Shown: piece after piece, positions 41,980 to 54,621 of the stretch | Numbering within the stretch: the stretch's first letter is position 1 | Layout of the letters: each line of letters begins with the position of its first letter | Source of the DNA: Rosa chinensis | Lineage: Eukaryota; Streptophyta; Magnoliopsida; Rosales; Rosaceae | Direction of reading: 5' to 3' | Assembly: GCF_002994745.2 (NCBI RefSeq) | Contig: NC_037091.1 | Span: 33,234,612-33,298,611 of the forward strand | Length of the DNA stretch: 64,000 nucleotides | Program-made: the position numbers and the translations under genes | Notes under the pieces: generated by a model | The model's input: the letters and a program-made list of their open reading frames with translations, nothing else | Database searches by the model: none | What the model was told of the DNA's origin: nothing

Positions 41980-44894
41980 ATTCTAGTAGAAAGTGAGTAT
42001 TGAAGGTTCACTTCAAAGAGGCCCCTCGCTCAAAACTATTGGTTATAGTGGATAGGAGTCGAGATCCACCCATTATGGTTGAAGGACTCGTAACAATGCT
42101 AAACTATCATATGTTGCTTATGGCCATCAACTGGTATGGGTTAACTAGGAAGGAAAACCGGCTTTTAAATGAGGTGTGCATGGATTGCAACATACGTGAA
42201 GAGCCAAGTATCATGCTCATTTTGAAGATCAGGAAATAAAGGTTGATTATAATTCTCTTCCCATTTCTAACAATGACTTATAATATCTGAGAGACTACTT
42301 TAGTGTACATTCGGCTGAAGAACTATTCGGCCTAACAATTGAGGAACAAAGGCTTGCGCACATATTCGAGGAACGCATGGAGAAGATGGATAGAGAAAGG
42401 TGGGAAATTCTCCACGTTCCGCGTTCACCCACATCTTCATCAGGTACACTAGTGTTGGGGGAAGAGGAAGAAAGAATTTCTGAGTCGAATGATGATGAAG
42501 AACCTGTAGTAAAGCTTTACAAGGACCTAAACCCGTCATTTTGAGCTAAGGGACTTAGGAGAATGAAGAAGTATCACTGAAAATTTTTTGCTCTTGCGTT
42601 ATATGGACCAACAAATAAGGAGATGGATACATTACACATGATCACTGAATGCCCAAAGTCAGCAACCCTTTTGTTGGACTTGGATTCTAGTCTTGGTTTA
42701 AAGATTGCATGCCAGGCTGTCTAAGAAGGCATAGAGCTCAAATTCGGTAATGAGAAAATTCCAATCTTGGATAGAGATCTGAAGTATTTAAAGAAGCTCT
42801 ATAAGATCCAATCTGTGATCGAGATGTATGGGATGACCACTCAGGAAAAAGAGTTGATGAAACGTTTCGACCACCATGTCCGAGAAGAAGAAAATCGCAA
42901 GCAAGCTCAAGCAAACCAAGACCTGGCTAATTGGTTAGAAGACGCTAACACAAATGATAAACAAGACCAGTGTGTAGATGACATGGATCTTGAAGCTGAT
43001 GGCTAGGGTGATGAGGGCTTATTAGATGAAGATGAGGACCTATTGGATGAACATATGGGGGATTATGAAGAACAGGTTGACTACAACCATGACAATCAGG
43101 TTCCTAACGATGTCCTAACCTCCAATTCGCCAACTGACGCCACCATAAATACTTTTGTCGAAACAAGTATTCAAACTTCAGCCAGAAAGACCGAAGAAGC
43201 CGCTTTTCAGTGAATATGGTTAGCATTTAGCCATCGGCCAACGTTGATTACGACCAAGTGCAGATAGGACGGGATTGTGTTGGAATATGTTTCTCTCAGC
43301 CAAGCGAGTTCATGACCCAAGTAAGAGACCCCATCCTCATTAATGCATACATAGGTGGATATCGATTTTTGAGAGTTTTAGTGGATGTGGGATCAGCTGA
43401 AGTCAGAGGGGCATTGCCAATGACTGTAACTGTAGGAAAGAAAAGCTCGACGACTTGTTTCTTAATCATCCCAACCGATAACTCATGCACTGTCATACTA
43501 GGTCATGACTGGATCCATTAGAATACCTGTATCCCATCTTCAGTACACCAACTTCTTATTTTGTGGAATGGGAATGAGTTCGAGGTCGTACGGTTAGCTC
43601 GGACTGAAGATAAATAAGATATAGCCATTGATATGGTATATGTGCTTCCGTCTGAGTTTCAAGCTCAGCCAGGACAGTCGAATCGGATGGTAGGAGATGT
43701 GCAAGAAGAAGGTGAATGCCAATCTCCAGTCCAAGACTTAGCTAAAGCCTACCTTCCAAAGCCAACACCAGCTATGTCCAAGCACATCAAGCTGTTATAT
43801 ATCGCAGCTCATTTCGAGGGATACTCGATCTCTCAAGTGTTGGTAGATGGTGGAGCGGCCGTGAATGTTATACCTTTTTTGGTCACTGAAAAGTTAAAGA
43901 AGACTGACAAGGATATTGTGTCCTCCGAAATTGCCATCCTCGATTTTTCCGGTGGCAAGAAGCAAACCAAGGGAATTCTACCCTTAGAGGTCACAGTAGA
44001 CAACAAGAGCATGATGACTAGTTTCTTTGTCAAAGATTCCAAGCCCTGCTATAATGCTATTCTACAGAGAGATTGGATACATCAAAGTATGTGCATCCTG
44101 TCGTCCATGCATCAGCTTTTGGTATTCTAGAAAGGGGACACTGTGGAAGTGGTGGAAGCTAACACTCAACCATTGAAAGCTTTGGTCAACGCAATTGATG
44201 CTCAATACTACGACGAAGAGATTGGGTGCTCAGAAATTCAGAGGGAAGATGGTACAGGCCGAATTACAAGGATAATGATGCGAAGAGCATTGGCCATATG
44301 TGTAGAGAAAGTCCACGAGGACTCGGAGCGGCAAGCATTGGCAGACTTGTTTGATTCCATCATCCATAGATAGAGGTCTAGAGGATGTGACACTGTCAAC
44401 TGCGGTTGAATCAACAATGAGAAAACTGCTGGCCCATTGAGCTGAAAACTCTCTTCAGAGTGATTCGGCCATGAATTTATTAGAATTTATCACGGAAAGA
44501 GCACCAGAGGACGAACTGAAACTAGATGACTTCGGTCCTGCACCAACCGAGTTGGAAGACGACCTTACCGAAACTCAAGATCCACAAGAAGAACTGAACT
44601 TAGGGACCATCGACAAGCCTCAGATAGTCCGATAAACAAACACTTGCCACCGAAGATGAAGGAAGAATTGAAGGCTTTGTTGACTGAGTTCCAAGATTGT
44701 TTTACGTGGAGTTACCATGAAATGCCAGGTTTAGACAGAAGTATAGTAGAATATAGGTTGCCTATAAATCCCAATTGTAAACCTTACAAGCAACCTCCTC
44801 GGTGATGTGTCGCCGAAGTTTTGCCCAAAATTAAAGAAGAAATAGAACGTTATTTAAAAGCCGGTTTTATTCGAATGGCCAGGTATGTTGAATG
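41980..44894 (+). pseudogene. Tat-lineage Gypsy gag-protease-RT, broken, with two protease-like segments
   Basis: Plus-strand fragments in different frames: a gag/linker region (42000-43005), a retropepsin-like segment at 43258-43521 (LVDVGSA..VILGHDWIH), a second one at 43633-44130 (LVDGGAAVNVIP..LQRDWIH), and the start of reverse transcriptase (44640-44894, with PKIKEEIERYLKAGFI). Many stops and frameshifts intervene. The active-site motif D-T/S-G-A reads DVGSA and DGGA in the two segments. The RT stops abruptly at 44894, where a solo LTR has inserted, and continues at 59601. Lineage is inferred from the RDWIH motif and from the dual RNase H further on. Confidence 0.8.
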
Positions 44895-46441
44895 TGTAAT
44901 GACCTGGATTTTGTATTATTTTCTCGTATTTTTCTTGAAATTAATAAATGTCCCAGTTAGTACAAATTATGGGTTTGAATGGCTCAATGCTTTATTCTTA
45001 TGTTTAATCGAGGAATAGAAATTAGTTCGGACAATTTAAAATGCTCGAAATGCTCGATTTAGAAATCAACTTTTTATATGTTAGGATTTTGGGAAAACTT
45101 CCTTCATGAAAGTCGTAGAGCATGTCGATATATTTTCTTGCATATGCGGAATGTAAAAATCGGAGTTTGTAGGAAGAAGTTATTGCATCCGGAAAAAAAA
45201 AATTTCCTTTTTTGATAAAAAGGACAAAAGTTTTCAGAAATTGTAGAAATGCCCAGATTTCCAAATTTGGAAACCCGAGTTCTCTTCTTTCTCTTCCCAC
45301 CGGAAATCACACTTTTTCTTCTTCCGGACATATCTTCCTCCTCCGGCTATCTTAGGACGTGAAACCACATCCATTACCTTCATCTCATCCTTGTGCAGCT
45401 GTCTGTGGCAGCAACTCGGCCTATCTCCTCAACTACACGGCGCAGCAAGGGAAGCCCGATCTTAGGGCAGTTTTGAGTCAACGCCGATATCTTCCATCTT
45501 CGGCCACCATAGCTAAAGCCACTTAGTTTTTTGGAATCCCCGGAAGTTGCGGATCATGCTCCTGAAGTGGCTTGAGCTAAAGTGAAGCGTGGAGGGAGAA
45601 TTGGAGCTCGCTGGAAAACTGGAAAAAATCCGATCTTAGTGGCTTGCGAGGTAGTTTTCGACCCTTTATGCTTTGATTTAGGCTTATTGCTAGTTGAGAA
45701 AAGTTTTGGGCATGATGAGAGGAAGAGTTTCATGTAGGTTTCACCACCTAACTCGGTGTTTGACAGTGGCGGTGGTTTCCGGCAACTTCCGGCCACTCCA
45801 GGGACAGTTTCTGTCCCTTCTTTTCAATCTACACATCGATATGAACTTGTCGATGTACAATACATAATTTTTGGAGATCGCATGAATTTGTTAGGAATTT
45901 TACGGTTTCAATCATTTAGGTTTTCGATCCATGAGGATCCGGCCTTCCGGTCGACTTGTAATTTTGATATATTGATTGTATAAGTATTCCCGAGACCTCG
46001 GGTGGTCTCGGATGAAGTTTCGCCTCGATTGACATTACTTTAGGGATTTTAGTGCAAATGGGGGTTCGAAACTTAATCATTTTTTATTTGTATACTAAGT
46101 TGTGACATATATTACTTAGGTGATTGACTGAGCGTATTCGATACCTGAATTATCTACTGTAAGAGAAGACACAGCAGGATTTGGAGGTGAGTAAATCTCA
46201 CGTGGTTCATTTACAAACTTACGAACGAATTTATTTATTGTTCAGAATTGATTAATAAATTGTAAATCATTTTCGGAAAAGAATATTTGTTTTAAATGAT
46301 ATGAACTCGATCAACTACGGTTCATAGGACTGCAGTTCACATGTATGGAAAATGAGTTTTAAGTATAAAAATGAGTTTCTCGATGTTTTTGTGATTGTGA
46401 ACTATAGTTAGTATTAGTGGCATTTCTGTGTGGATGGCCAC

Positions 46442-46469
46442 GTATATATATATATATATATATATATAT
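46442..46469. repeat. (TA)n microsatellite
   Basis: A TA tract of about 13 repeats inside the left part of the split solo LTR. Confidence 0.9.
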
Positions 46470-46974
46470 TTACGTGAAATATATATGTTGATGGTGTGAC
46501 ATTGCGATATGAGTGAATTTTGATTTATTCAAAATATCGTTTTGAACTGTTACTTATTGTGTTGAATAAGTAGTCAAGTTCAGTGATGTGTTGAGTCACG
46601 TGGGACTTTAAGTATTTTCGGATATGTGGATCTGGGTCACAAGTAGTGACAGAGGCAATTATTATCGTAGGGTTGAACCTTGGCCGAGGTGACAGGCTAC
46701 GATTCAGTTAGAACTGTAGTCTATCTACCATTGTATTGCATGGGAGTAACATGGGGTTACATGAGGCCTTTGAATACACGTTTTTAAAGAGAGTCCGTGT
46801 GGGTTCTTTCTTTTACCGTCCATTGAGGGACTTGAGTTTCTTATTTAATATGGAGTTATTTTTGGATTGTTGTAATTACTCTTGAGTTGTGATTTGTTAA
46901 GCATGCGGGTTTGGGTTAATTTAAATTGCGTTTACTCATACGAGCTTAAAAAGCTTACTGCGTTTGTTGGTTGC

Positions 46975-47406
46975 TATAGATACCTCTACTAGCAAGCTAG
47001 TTTGCTATCTTACCAAGCATAAGTAACACCCTCTTAGGGGGGCCCACAAGCCATGGTGGGGCCAACCGCGACATGCATACTGTAGCCCAACATACAACCT
47101 ACTTCGTGATAGTCGGAAGTGGCCAAGACCTCGCCAGGAAGCAACCTTTCCAGCCTTGCCAATATGCCTCCACAATATGTATTTCTAGACTAGAATGGGA
47201 CTTCTTGTCCCACATTGAAGAAAATGTAAAGGAAGGAGTCTCCCTTCCCTATAAAAGGAGACTCCTTCCCACTTACTCTACATCCCATTACAACATACTT
47301 TGTAATCCCTTTGGGCTACAAGGCCCAAACTCATATAGTGCAACACTTCAAGTGGACATAGTTTCCTGTTAAGGTGGGAGACAAACTACTATACTTCTTG
47401 TGTCTT

Positions 47407-47450
<44 letters not shown>

Positions 47451-47495
47451 CCTATCTTTAACGTTAATTAGAGCCCTCGGTTTCTAACACTAACA
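46975..47495 (+). repeat. 5' LTR of the LARD-like element
   Basis: 521 bp from TATAGATACCTC to CTAACACTAACA. TATA box CCTATAAAAGG (about 47250-47260). Contains an expanded (CT)n tract (about 47408-47447) that is only a few repeats long in the 3' LTR. The canonical TG start has become TA, in both LTRs. Confidence 0.85.
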
Positions 47496-49616
47496 TTGGC
47501 GCCATTTGTGGGAAGCCAACACAAAGGCTTCGTCAAGTACCATGAACTTTGGCCCGTTAGTGTCAAGTCAACGCTCAGTCAATAACCATCAAGGCCGGTC
47601 AACGCCGAACAAGGCTGGTCAATGCCTTGTCAACGTTGATGAAGGTTGGCCAACGATGGTTGGTCAGCAAGGTCAATGCTGGGAATACCAACTCAAAAGT
47701 GGTCAATGCTGCACGACTTAAAAAAAAAAAAAAAAAACTAGGCAACTTGGCTGTTCAACCTTACGCCAAGATCAAACAGCATGGACACTAGCTTCCAGCG
47801 GCAAACATTACCCCATTCTTGGCGGTAATCAAAAAGAAAATTTTGAAATCTTGGATGTCGATTTACTCTGGACACCCAGCCTTCCTCTTTCTTTTGCACC
47901 CTGCTCTATTCTTCAGTGCATTCAACCGCTGACCACCAAGCGACACCCTCAACAACCAAACAACAACTTTCAACCACCAGGAGTCATCCACCAAAGGCCA
48001 AGGCTCCGCCAATCCGCTAACCCACTGGCCTCCCTCCGCTAGCTTGCACAACGACCTGCCATCCAGCATCATCCGCTAGGCCTTCTTCTAGCGTCAACCA
48101 GAAACCGCTGGGCATCCTCCGCTGGCATCCTCCTCCTCTAGGCCACATCACCGCTGGGCAGCATAACTGCTAATGAATCTCCGCTGAGCACCAAAACTTC
48201 GCCACCGCCGGCCAAAGCTAAAGCTCTGCCAAACAACCTCCACTCAGCGGTCAGCACCGCCAAGTTACCTTTGTCATCATCCCACCACTGTAACTTATGC
48301 TAAAACTCACTACTTTACTTGCATGATCAACCATCAACGGCACTCTCTTCCGCTAAGCTCCATTAGCGGCAACCACCAGCAGTCTTCCTGATCTAGCATC
48401 ATTCTTGATGTAGCTTTAGCTCTCTCTTGACGCAACGATAGCTAGCTCTTGATGCAGCATTTGGGTTTCACTCTCACACTCTTCTCCAAACACCATGAGT
48501 TTTCAACTCAACCTGGCACTTGACCTTGCACTGCTGACGGAGCACACTTCAAAGCTTCTGCATAAAAACGAGATAAGCTTTCAAAAATTCAAATCCTTAC
48601 TCTCCGCTGGGCAAACCCGAAGCATGCTAGATATTGATACACATGCCTAATATAATTGTCCAAAGCATGTTCACAACTACCACAGTTGCTAGCTTACCTG
48701 CTATATGTCATGTTTGCTTTCTTTCATGTTTTCCTTCTTTCATGATCTGCTATTCTTCAAGTATTCTGCCACATATCATGTATAGGTCCTAGACCGAGCA
48801 TCATCGTTACAACCCTCTCTTGCTACACCCACGATTCTCTAGTGTTTCATCTCAAATTGAAAACTATGCAGGTTACCATTGGGTAGAGCTTGCACACCGA
48901 CTGTTCAATGTTTTGCCTCAGAGAGACTGACCTATTTTGTTGCACACAATCTGACAATCTCATTCAATCACAAACCCTTTATCGTTCTTCAGAAGATCAG
49001 TGGTATCGGGTTTGTGTTTTCTTCAATTATTTGGAACACCTAGCATGTCTACAACAATCAAATAACAAACCTCCCACCAAAGATAAGTCATCCTATCATT
49101 AATGCAATTGAAATTTCAGGCATGCTTTATCCATCTTGGTGGCTGCTTTATTTCTATGACATGTGTTTGAGGCATGACCAAGTGTTGGCCCACTGCACTA
49201 GTTAGATACTTGAAACATCATGAACCTTACATGTATACACTTGACTTGCTAGTTTACTGCATATGGTAAATTTGGCCATACTCATATGCAGGTCACCGCT
49301 TCATACATAGCTCCCAAGCTTACCCACATATGTCTAATGCATGTCTACTAGCTAGCCACATGTCTCAGTAAGTGGTCCATAGTACACATTAATTTAATTA
49401 CTTGCTGCCTAGCGGTAAAATCATCTCTACTTCATGTTCATATGCCTTGATAAAATTCTATCGATCTCAAGTGCATAGTTAACTTCATGATATGTATATA
49501 TGCTCCCACAACTCAGGTCCCACTGAGGCACTGAGTATTGTCCGCTTCAATTCAAGCACACATGCATATAATCATATATGTCCATGTCTGTGGACACTTT
49601 TCTTTCTTGGTATATA
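47496..49616 (+). other. Leader and 5' interior of the LARD-like element
   Basis: After the primer binding site comes a stretch (47560-47710) in which the words GGTCAATGC and GGTCAACG recur at short, irregular spacing, then a poly-A tract (47721-47738) and a segment rich in CCGCTGG/CCGCTAG words (47900-48370). Codon-like structure is absent in all frames, and no gag motif was found. Confidence 0.5.
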
Positions 49617-50092
49617 CTAGATAATAAATCCACGCGATGCTGCGGAAATGAGTTTTTTTATATTTAGTAAATATTAACTAAAAGATGTTATTATTTTACA
49701 TATTACTTTTTGTAGAATTGTGAAAAGAGCTTTATTCATGAAAACTCAAACCATCATATTTCATTCGTCCATAAGCAATCTTCACTTTTAAAGTTTTGAA
49801 CAGGGGCGGGTGTTTTGACCAAGTTTGTCTATTTCTTTTTTTTACAGTTTTCAAAAAAAAAAATGCTGGTGAGTTGTGAATTGTTGGTAAGTTATAATCC
49901 AACATTGTAAAAATCATGAACTGGACTCTTACTGACACATGTAAGGATAGGCAAGCTAAGGGTTTATTAAAAAAAGGTTTTCAAAAATTTGCAATTAGGG
50001 ATAAAATGTTCAAAGCAAAGAAAATCTGGGGGCAAATCGGGTATTTCACTACTAATTCAACAGTGATCCTCCCCATTTTCCTTTAGTATAGT
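49617..50092 (-). mobile_element. Helitron-like element, minus strand (5' end uncertain)
   Basis: Read on the minus strand, the left border is a Helitron 3' terminus: an imperfect hairpin (TCCGCAGCATCGCGTGGA), eight bases, then CTAG (complement of 49617-49620) followed by T. The opposite end may be the TATACTAAAGGAAAATGGGG-type terminus at about 50072-50092, a motif that recurs near 16600, 17195 and 52645. The true 5' end could instead be the one near 52650, with the rest inserted later. No Rep/helicase. Confidence 0.5.
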
Positions 50093-50362
50093 TACCCTTT
50101 ATTTACTTTTAGATACAAATAACATAATATAAGGAGCAACATATGAAACTTAGCAGGGAAGCTTTTAAAAATCTGCATAACAATTTACTGATCTGTGATA
50201 AACATAAAAAGTCCTAAATTTCAAATTTAAGAATTGCTCAAGACACCCATTTATAAAATACCATGTTTACTGACTTTTTCTATTTGTATTTGAAAAATCA
50301 ACTTAAATCATGGCTCAGATTATTTCACATTTGACAAATTTTTTTTTTTTTTTTTAATAGGA
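50093..50362. other. AT-rich interior between Helitron end and MITE
   Basis: AT-rich non-coding DNA with a poly-T tract (50340-50355). Nothing else was seen. Confidence 0.35.
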
Positions 50363-51186
50363 TTTGATATTAGAGTTTTTCTGTTCGGACCTCCATATTT
50401 GCTCATTTGATCTCTCAACTCTTTACACCTCCTATTTTCTTTTTAAAAAGTAAAATTTGCTAAGTAAACCTCTTTCAAATACCTAACTTAACCTTACTCA
50501 TAAAAGGAAATTTTTGGGAGCATTAAAGATGAGTTAGTGCTCCCATAATTATTTATTTACTACAAAATAAACTTGACATTTGTTCAAAAAAACAGAAAAG
50601 ATAATTATCGAAAAAAGATAGTGTAACTAATTAACATAAATTTATCAGCCTATTATTTCATGCTTAATTATGGATTTTCAAAGCTTAGTTTTTATGGTTT
50701 ATGGTTGCATGCTGGAATTTAGATAGGTTGCAATATTAAATTTGTTCACGCTCTGTTCTTTTATTATTTATTTTTGTCTTATATGCCGCTTCACAAACTT
50801 ATTTGGTTAGTTTACTTGAGGGCTCTCTATCCCCAGCTTCATGATCCTGAAGAGAAAGACCTTTGTATCATAGTTTTATTTTTATATAATTCGCCAAGTA
50901 ATTTTGAATGCATTTTCTCTTGATTTTTTCTTTTTTAAAATCTTTATAAACAAAGAAAATGAGAAATATGAAATGAGAACTAAAATGGAAATGAATAATT
51001 AAAGTATTGTAAATGTGTTTCCATTATTATAAATCTTTGCAGAGAAAAAAAATATTTTCCTTATTAGTTTGTTGTCATTAACAGTCTTTTTGTATAAGGA
51101 TACATTTGTCATTGAATAATTAAAATTGAGGGAGGTCTAGTGAGTAGATTAAGAGGTCCCAATCAAAATTCTCTTTAGATATCAAA
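50363..51186. mobile_element. 824-bp MITE with imperfect 55-bp inverted ends
   Basis: The left end reads TTTGATATTAGAG with GGACCTCCATATTTGCTCA; the complement of the right end reads TTTGATATCTAAAGAG with GGGACCTCTTAATCTACTCA and GACCTCCCTCAA. The arms match over about 55 bp with small gaps. The interior is AT-rich without a transposase. No target duplication could be defined, so the superfamily is open. Confidence 0.55.
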
Positions 51187-52246
51187 GCCATAAAAATAGG
51201 CCAGAGTCTAACATGCACTTACCTAAGAATCCGGAGAACCTATCTAAGCCAATACTAAACTCATTAAAGTCTAAAGGGACGCTTGCTGGATAGCAAGCCT
51301 AAGCAAACAAGAACAACCTCGCTATTCTAAGGAAAAATCGTTCATCTAGTCTAATCTGCCAGCACGCAATTGTGGTACAAATACAACTAGAAACATCTTA
51401 GAAATATGCTCATAGAGATTACTCTAACTTTAGAATTCTTGTAACTAGATGTCTAATAGTATAGACCTAGAATAATGATAGCTCCTTCTCCTGAGAGTTG
51501 GAGCCAACACCCTCCTCGACCTCATCTGGAGCCAACAACCTCAGCAACAGGTTGGTCTTGCTCTTCTTAACCGAAGCAATTGCAACAAACTCAACCAGCC
51601 CAAGCTTGAGCGCGAACCCAGGCTCAAAGAACCAAGCCCAAATCTGAGCAGATGGAGAAGATCCCATCAGCCTAAGTTTAGGCCCAGGCCCACAAGCCCA
51701 AGTCCATACCCGAGGAGACACACCAGCAACCCTCGCCTCCAGTTGCCTGGCCATAGCCGTCGCCGTCGTCGACATCCGCTCTGGCGGTCGGCCCTTCCAC
51801 CACGCCATTAATCTAGTGTTAATCAGCGAACCACCAAGCCCAGACAAATCTGGGTGGGAAATCCTCTGATCTGCCTGTGGTGGTCAACCGGACAACGAGC
51901 ACCGATCAAACAATCTGTAGCACTTTTGCAAACACAGATCAGGATCTCAATCCAATCCAACAGCTAGGAAAGCCAAAATCTAGAGACCGAGCCCGCCTCC
52001 CTGGTGTCCGCCGACTCTACGCCGCCGCCTGCTTGGTTGATGTCCTCAACAGATCGAGTGACTGAATAACAAGCCCAATCCCGATCCGTCCTAAAAACTT
52101 CCGGCCAAGATCAAATTCCAAGCCTCGACCAAGATCCAGCCTACGCACCCTGTAAATCTCTCGACCACGACGAAAAGCCGCGTCCAAGCTAGAACAGACG
52201 ACCACCAGAGGCCTGTCGCTGCTCTCTACACAAAACCTAGATTGGG

Positions 52247-52295
<49 letters not shown>
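51187..52295 (-). mobile_element. GC-rich retroposon-like segment, minus strand
   Basis: On the minus strand it starts at a (CT)n tract (complement of 52250-52294), then AACCTAG/GGTTTTGTG wording and GC-rich non-coding sequence, and turns AT-rich toward 51200. This layout resembles LINE 5' regions and the segment at 1257-1819. The 126-residue ORF (51847-51467) has no motif I recognise and shows Trp/Arg/Gly bias typical of chance translation of GC-rich DNA. Confidence 0.4.
52250..52294. repeat. (GA)n microsatellite
   Basis: A perfect GA tract of about 22 repeats at the edge of the GC-rich retroposon-like segment. Confidence 0.95.
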
Positions 52296-54215
52296 AATCT
52301 AACTACCCTTTTTACATTTGACAAACCTAAGCCATATATAAAGACAAATAAAAAGTCTATATAATCCTACTAAGCTACAAGAACAAATAAATTTTAAGAT
52401 CATAATCATCTTTTATTTCAATTTGCAATAATCCAATTGAGCTAATATTAGCGTTTTTTCATTTTGAAAAAAAAAAAAAAATGGGGACAAAAGTGTCAAA
52501 GACTAAAGAAAATGGGGCAAATCTGGAAAATCACATTTTTACTATTCATTGAACAGTATCGCGCACTCAGAGTGGCAGTTGGTAATTGATGGAAAAATAA
52601 GGGCAAAACTGTCTTTTCGTACGCTTATGAACAGTGGATTGCCCTTTAGTGTATGTTAAATATGCATGACCTACAGCACAACTGCAGCACATGTATACTT
52701 AATTGATGATAAGCTAGTCAATTATACAAGCTAGCTTTTAACTTATCAACTCATTCCAAATATTTAATCATGGTTGCAATTAAGCAACAATGCCAAATTC
52801 TAAATAGCTTTACTATGAGTTTGCTATCTATCCTTCATGATTCTTGACCATATATATGTCCAATTACACATATATGTCACATAGCTACATTATTATGTCT
52901 TTTTATGTCAATCTAAGCTCAACATGCCATGACCACAAAATGGGTCAGTTCTCAATTTTGGCTTGAAATGAGATATAAATTGGCACTTGCTCATACTTGC
53001 GAAGTTCAGACATATGGTTGTTATGTAGTCATAATCGCACAATACTTCAACACAATTACATGAAGTCTCAAATACATTAGTCTCAAACAGTTGCTAATCC
53101 TTTATATTATGTTAAGGACTCAATCACAAAGCATCGTTGCAATCAACGAAATCATTGGTCATCTACTATGGTGCTTCGCCGATACAAGGGAGCGTCATGC
53201 TTGGACAACTCCAAACATGATTTGGTACTTGTATTGATTCCAATTCCAACATACTCCAAATCGGCATAAGATAAGTAACAATATCTCATTTTTTATGCTT
53301 TTGCACTTAGAGCTATTGCCATATCAAGGCCACGCCTTTTGTGTTTCAAATAACTTTGAAAGCATGCTTACAACATGTATCAATTTTAGTAGCATACCTA
53401 CTAGGCTTACATACTATTGCCATGCTTCAAACGTCTCCATGATCCCTAAGCATACTTACAACAATGAAAAATGTTATTAGCAACTTCATTACGAATACAT
53501 GCTATACACATATGCCATGCTTTTATTTAATTACAACTCAATTAAACAAACATGTGACGCTTACTTAAACAAGCTATGTCATGCTTATTTTTTATTCATA
53601 CAATTAGGTAATATTTACATGTACACTATATGTAAATTTGTTGTCTAGCCTTCGGGGACCATACTTTGTCAAATCTCCCTACGGAAAAAATAAACCTAAA
53701 CGGTTCTAGACTCCACATACGAGTCTATGGTCCACTACCAACCGCCAAGCGGTAAGGCAATGCCTTATAATGATAATGACCGCTACGCGGCATTGCAGTC
53801 AAACTTTTCTCCTCTGGGAAAGAGTAAAAGGACCGGTTGACACAGCCCACGATAGCCATTGATCTGGCTGTTAACCCCTGACGCTTAGATATCAAAGATT
53901 AGGTTCGCTATCTAACGCCCACTACTTATGTGCAACTCCTCTCATCAAACAATTTTCCGACCATATAGAGTTCTATAGCCAAGAGTAGAGGACTGCTTGG
54001 AGGGCCTAGCATGGGCCCACCCAAAAGGGCATAAGCATTCGCTTCGACCAATTCTAGATGGACGACGCACTTGCACTAATTATGCTCACAATAAGGCACA
54101 AGCCACGCTTTGGTATCAACCCCCCGCAAGAAAACCTCCTTGACCGGGGACTTCGGTGACTTGTACATACAACCTAGCATAATTAGCAACAGTTACATTT
54201 ACGCCTCAGGGCATC
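52296..54215 (+). other. 3' interior of the LARD-like element, before the minisatellite
   Basis: Non-coding. A Helitron-like end motif (GATTGCCCTTTAGTGTATG) lies at about 52640-52658. From about 53640 the composition becomes more balanced, with CCGCCAAGCGGTAAGGC and CCGCTACGCGGCA words that can form small hairpins. No ORF of note. Confidence 0.45.
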
Positions 54216-54621
54216 ACATCCGAGCTTCCTGCTCACGAGCTCTAAAGCTCACGCCTACCTTTCATCCCCAAGCTCTAACGCTCACGCCTACTTGGCACCC
54301 CCGAGCCTCCCGCTCACGAGCTCTCATGCTCACACCTCAGCGGCACCCTCAAGCTTCACACTCACGAGCTCTAATGCTCATGCCTACCCAGAATCCCTAA
54401 TTTTTCACACTCACGCCTGCACGGCACCCCCGACCTTCCCTCTCACGAGTTCTCACACTCACACCTCCACGACACCCTTGAGCTTCCCTCTCACGAGCTC
54501 TAATGCTCACGACTACCTGGCACCCCCGAGCTTCCCACTCACGAGCTCTCATGCTCATGCCTCCGCGACACCCTCGAGCTTCCCGCTCATGAGCTCTAAC
54601 ACTCACGCCTACTTGGCATCC
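54216..54621 (+). repeat. 48-bp minisatellite, left part (about 8 units)
   Basis: Tandem units of about 48 bp made of three 16-bp modules: CACGAGCTCTAAYGCT, CACGCCTACCYGGCAC and a CCCCGAGCTTCCCGCT-like module. Because 48 is a multiple of three, long open frames appear on both strands, but these are by-products. The array is cut at 54621 by the solo LTR and resumes at 56885. Confidence 0.9.

Noticed and set aside
51467..51847. 126-codon ORF on the minus strand
   Set aside because: It sits in the GC-rich retroposon-like segment, has Trp/Gly/Arg-biased wording and no known domain.
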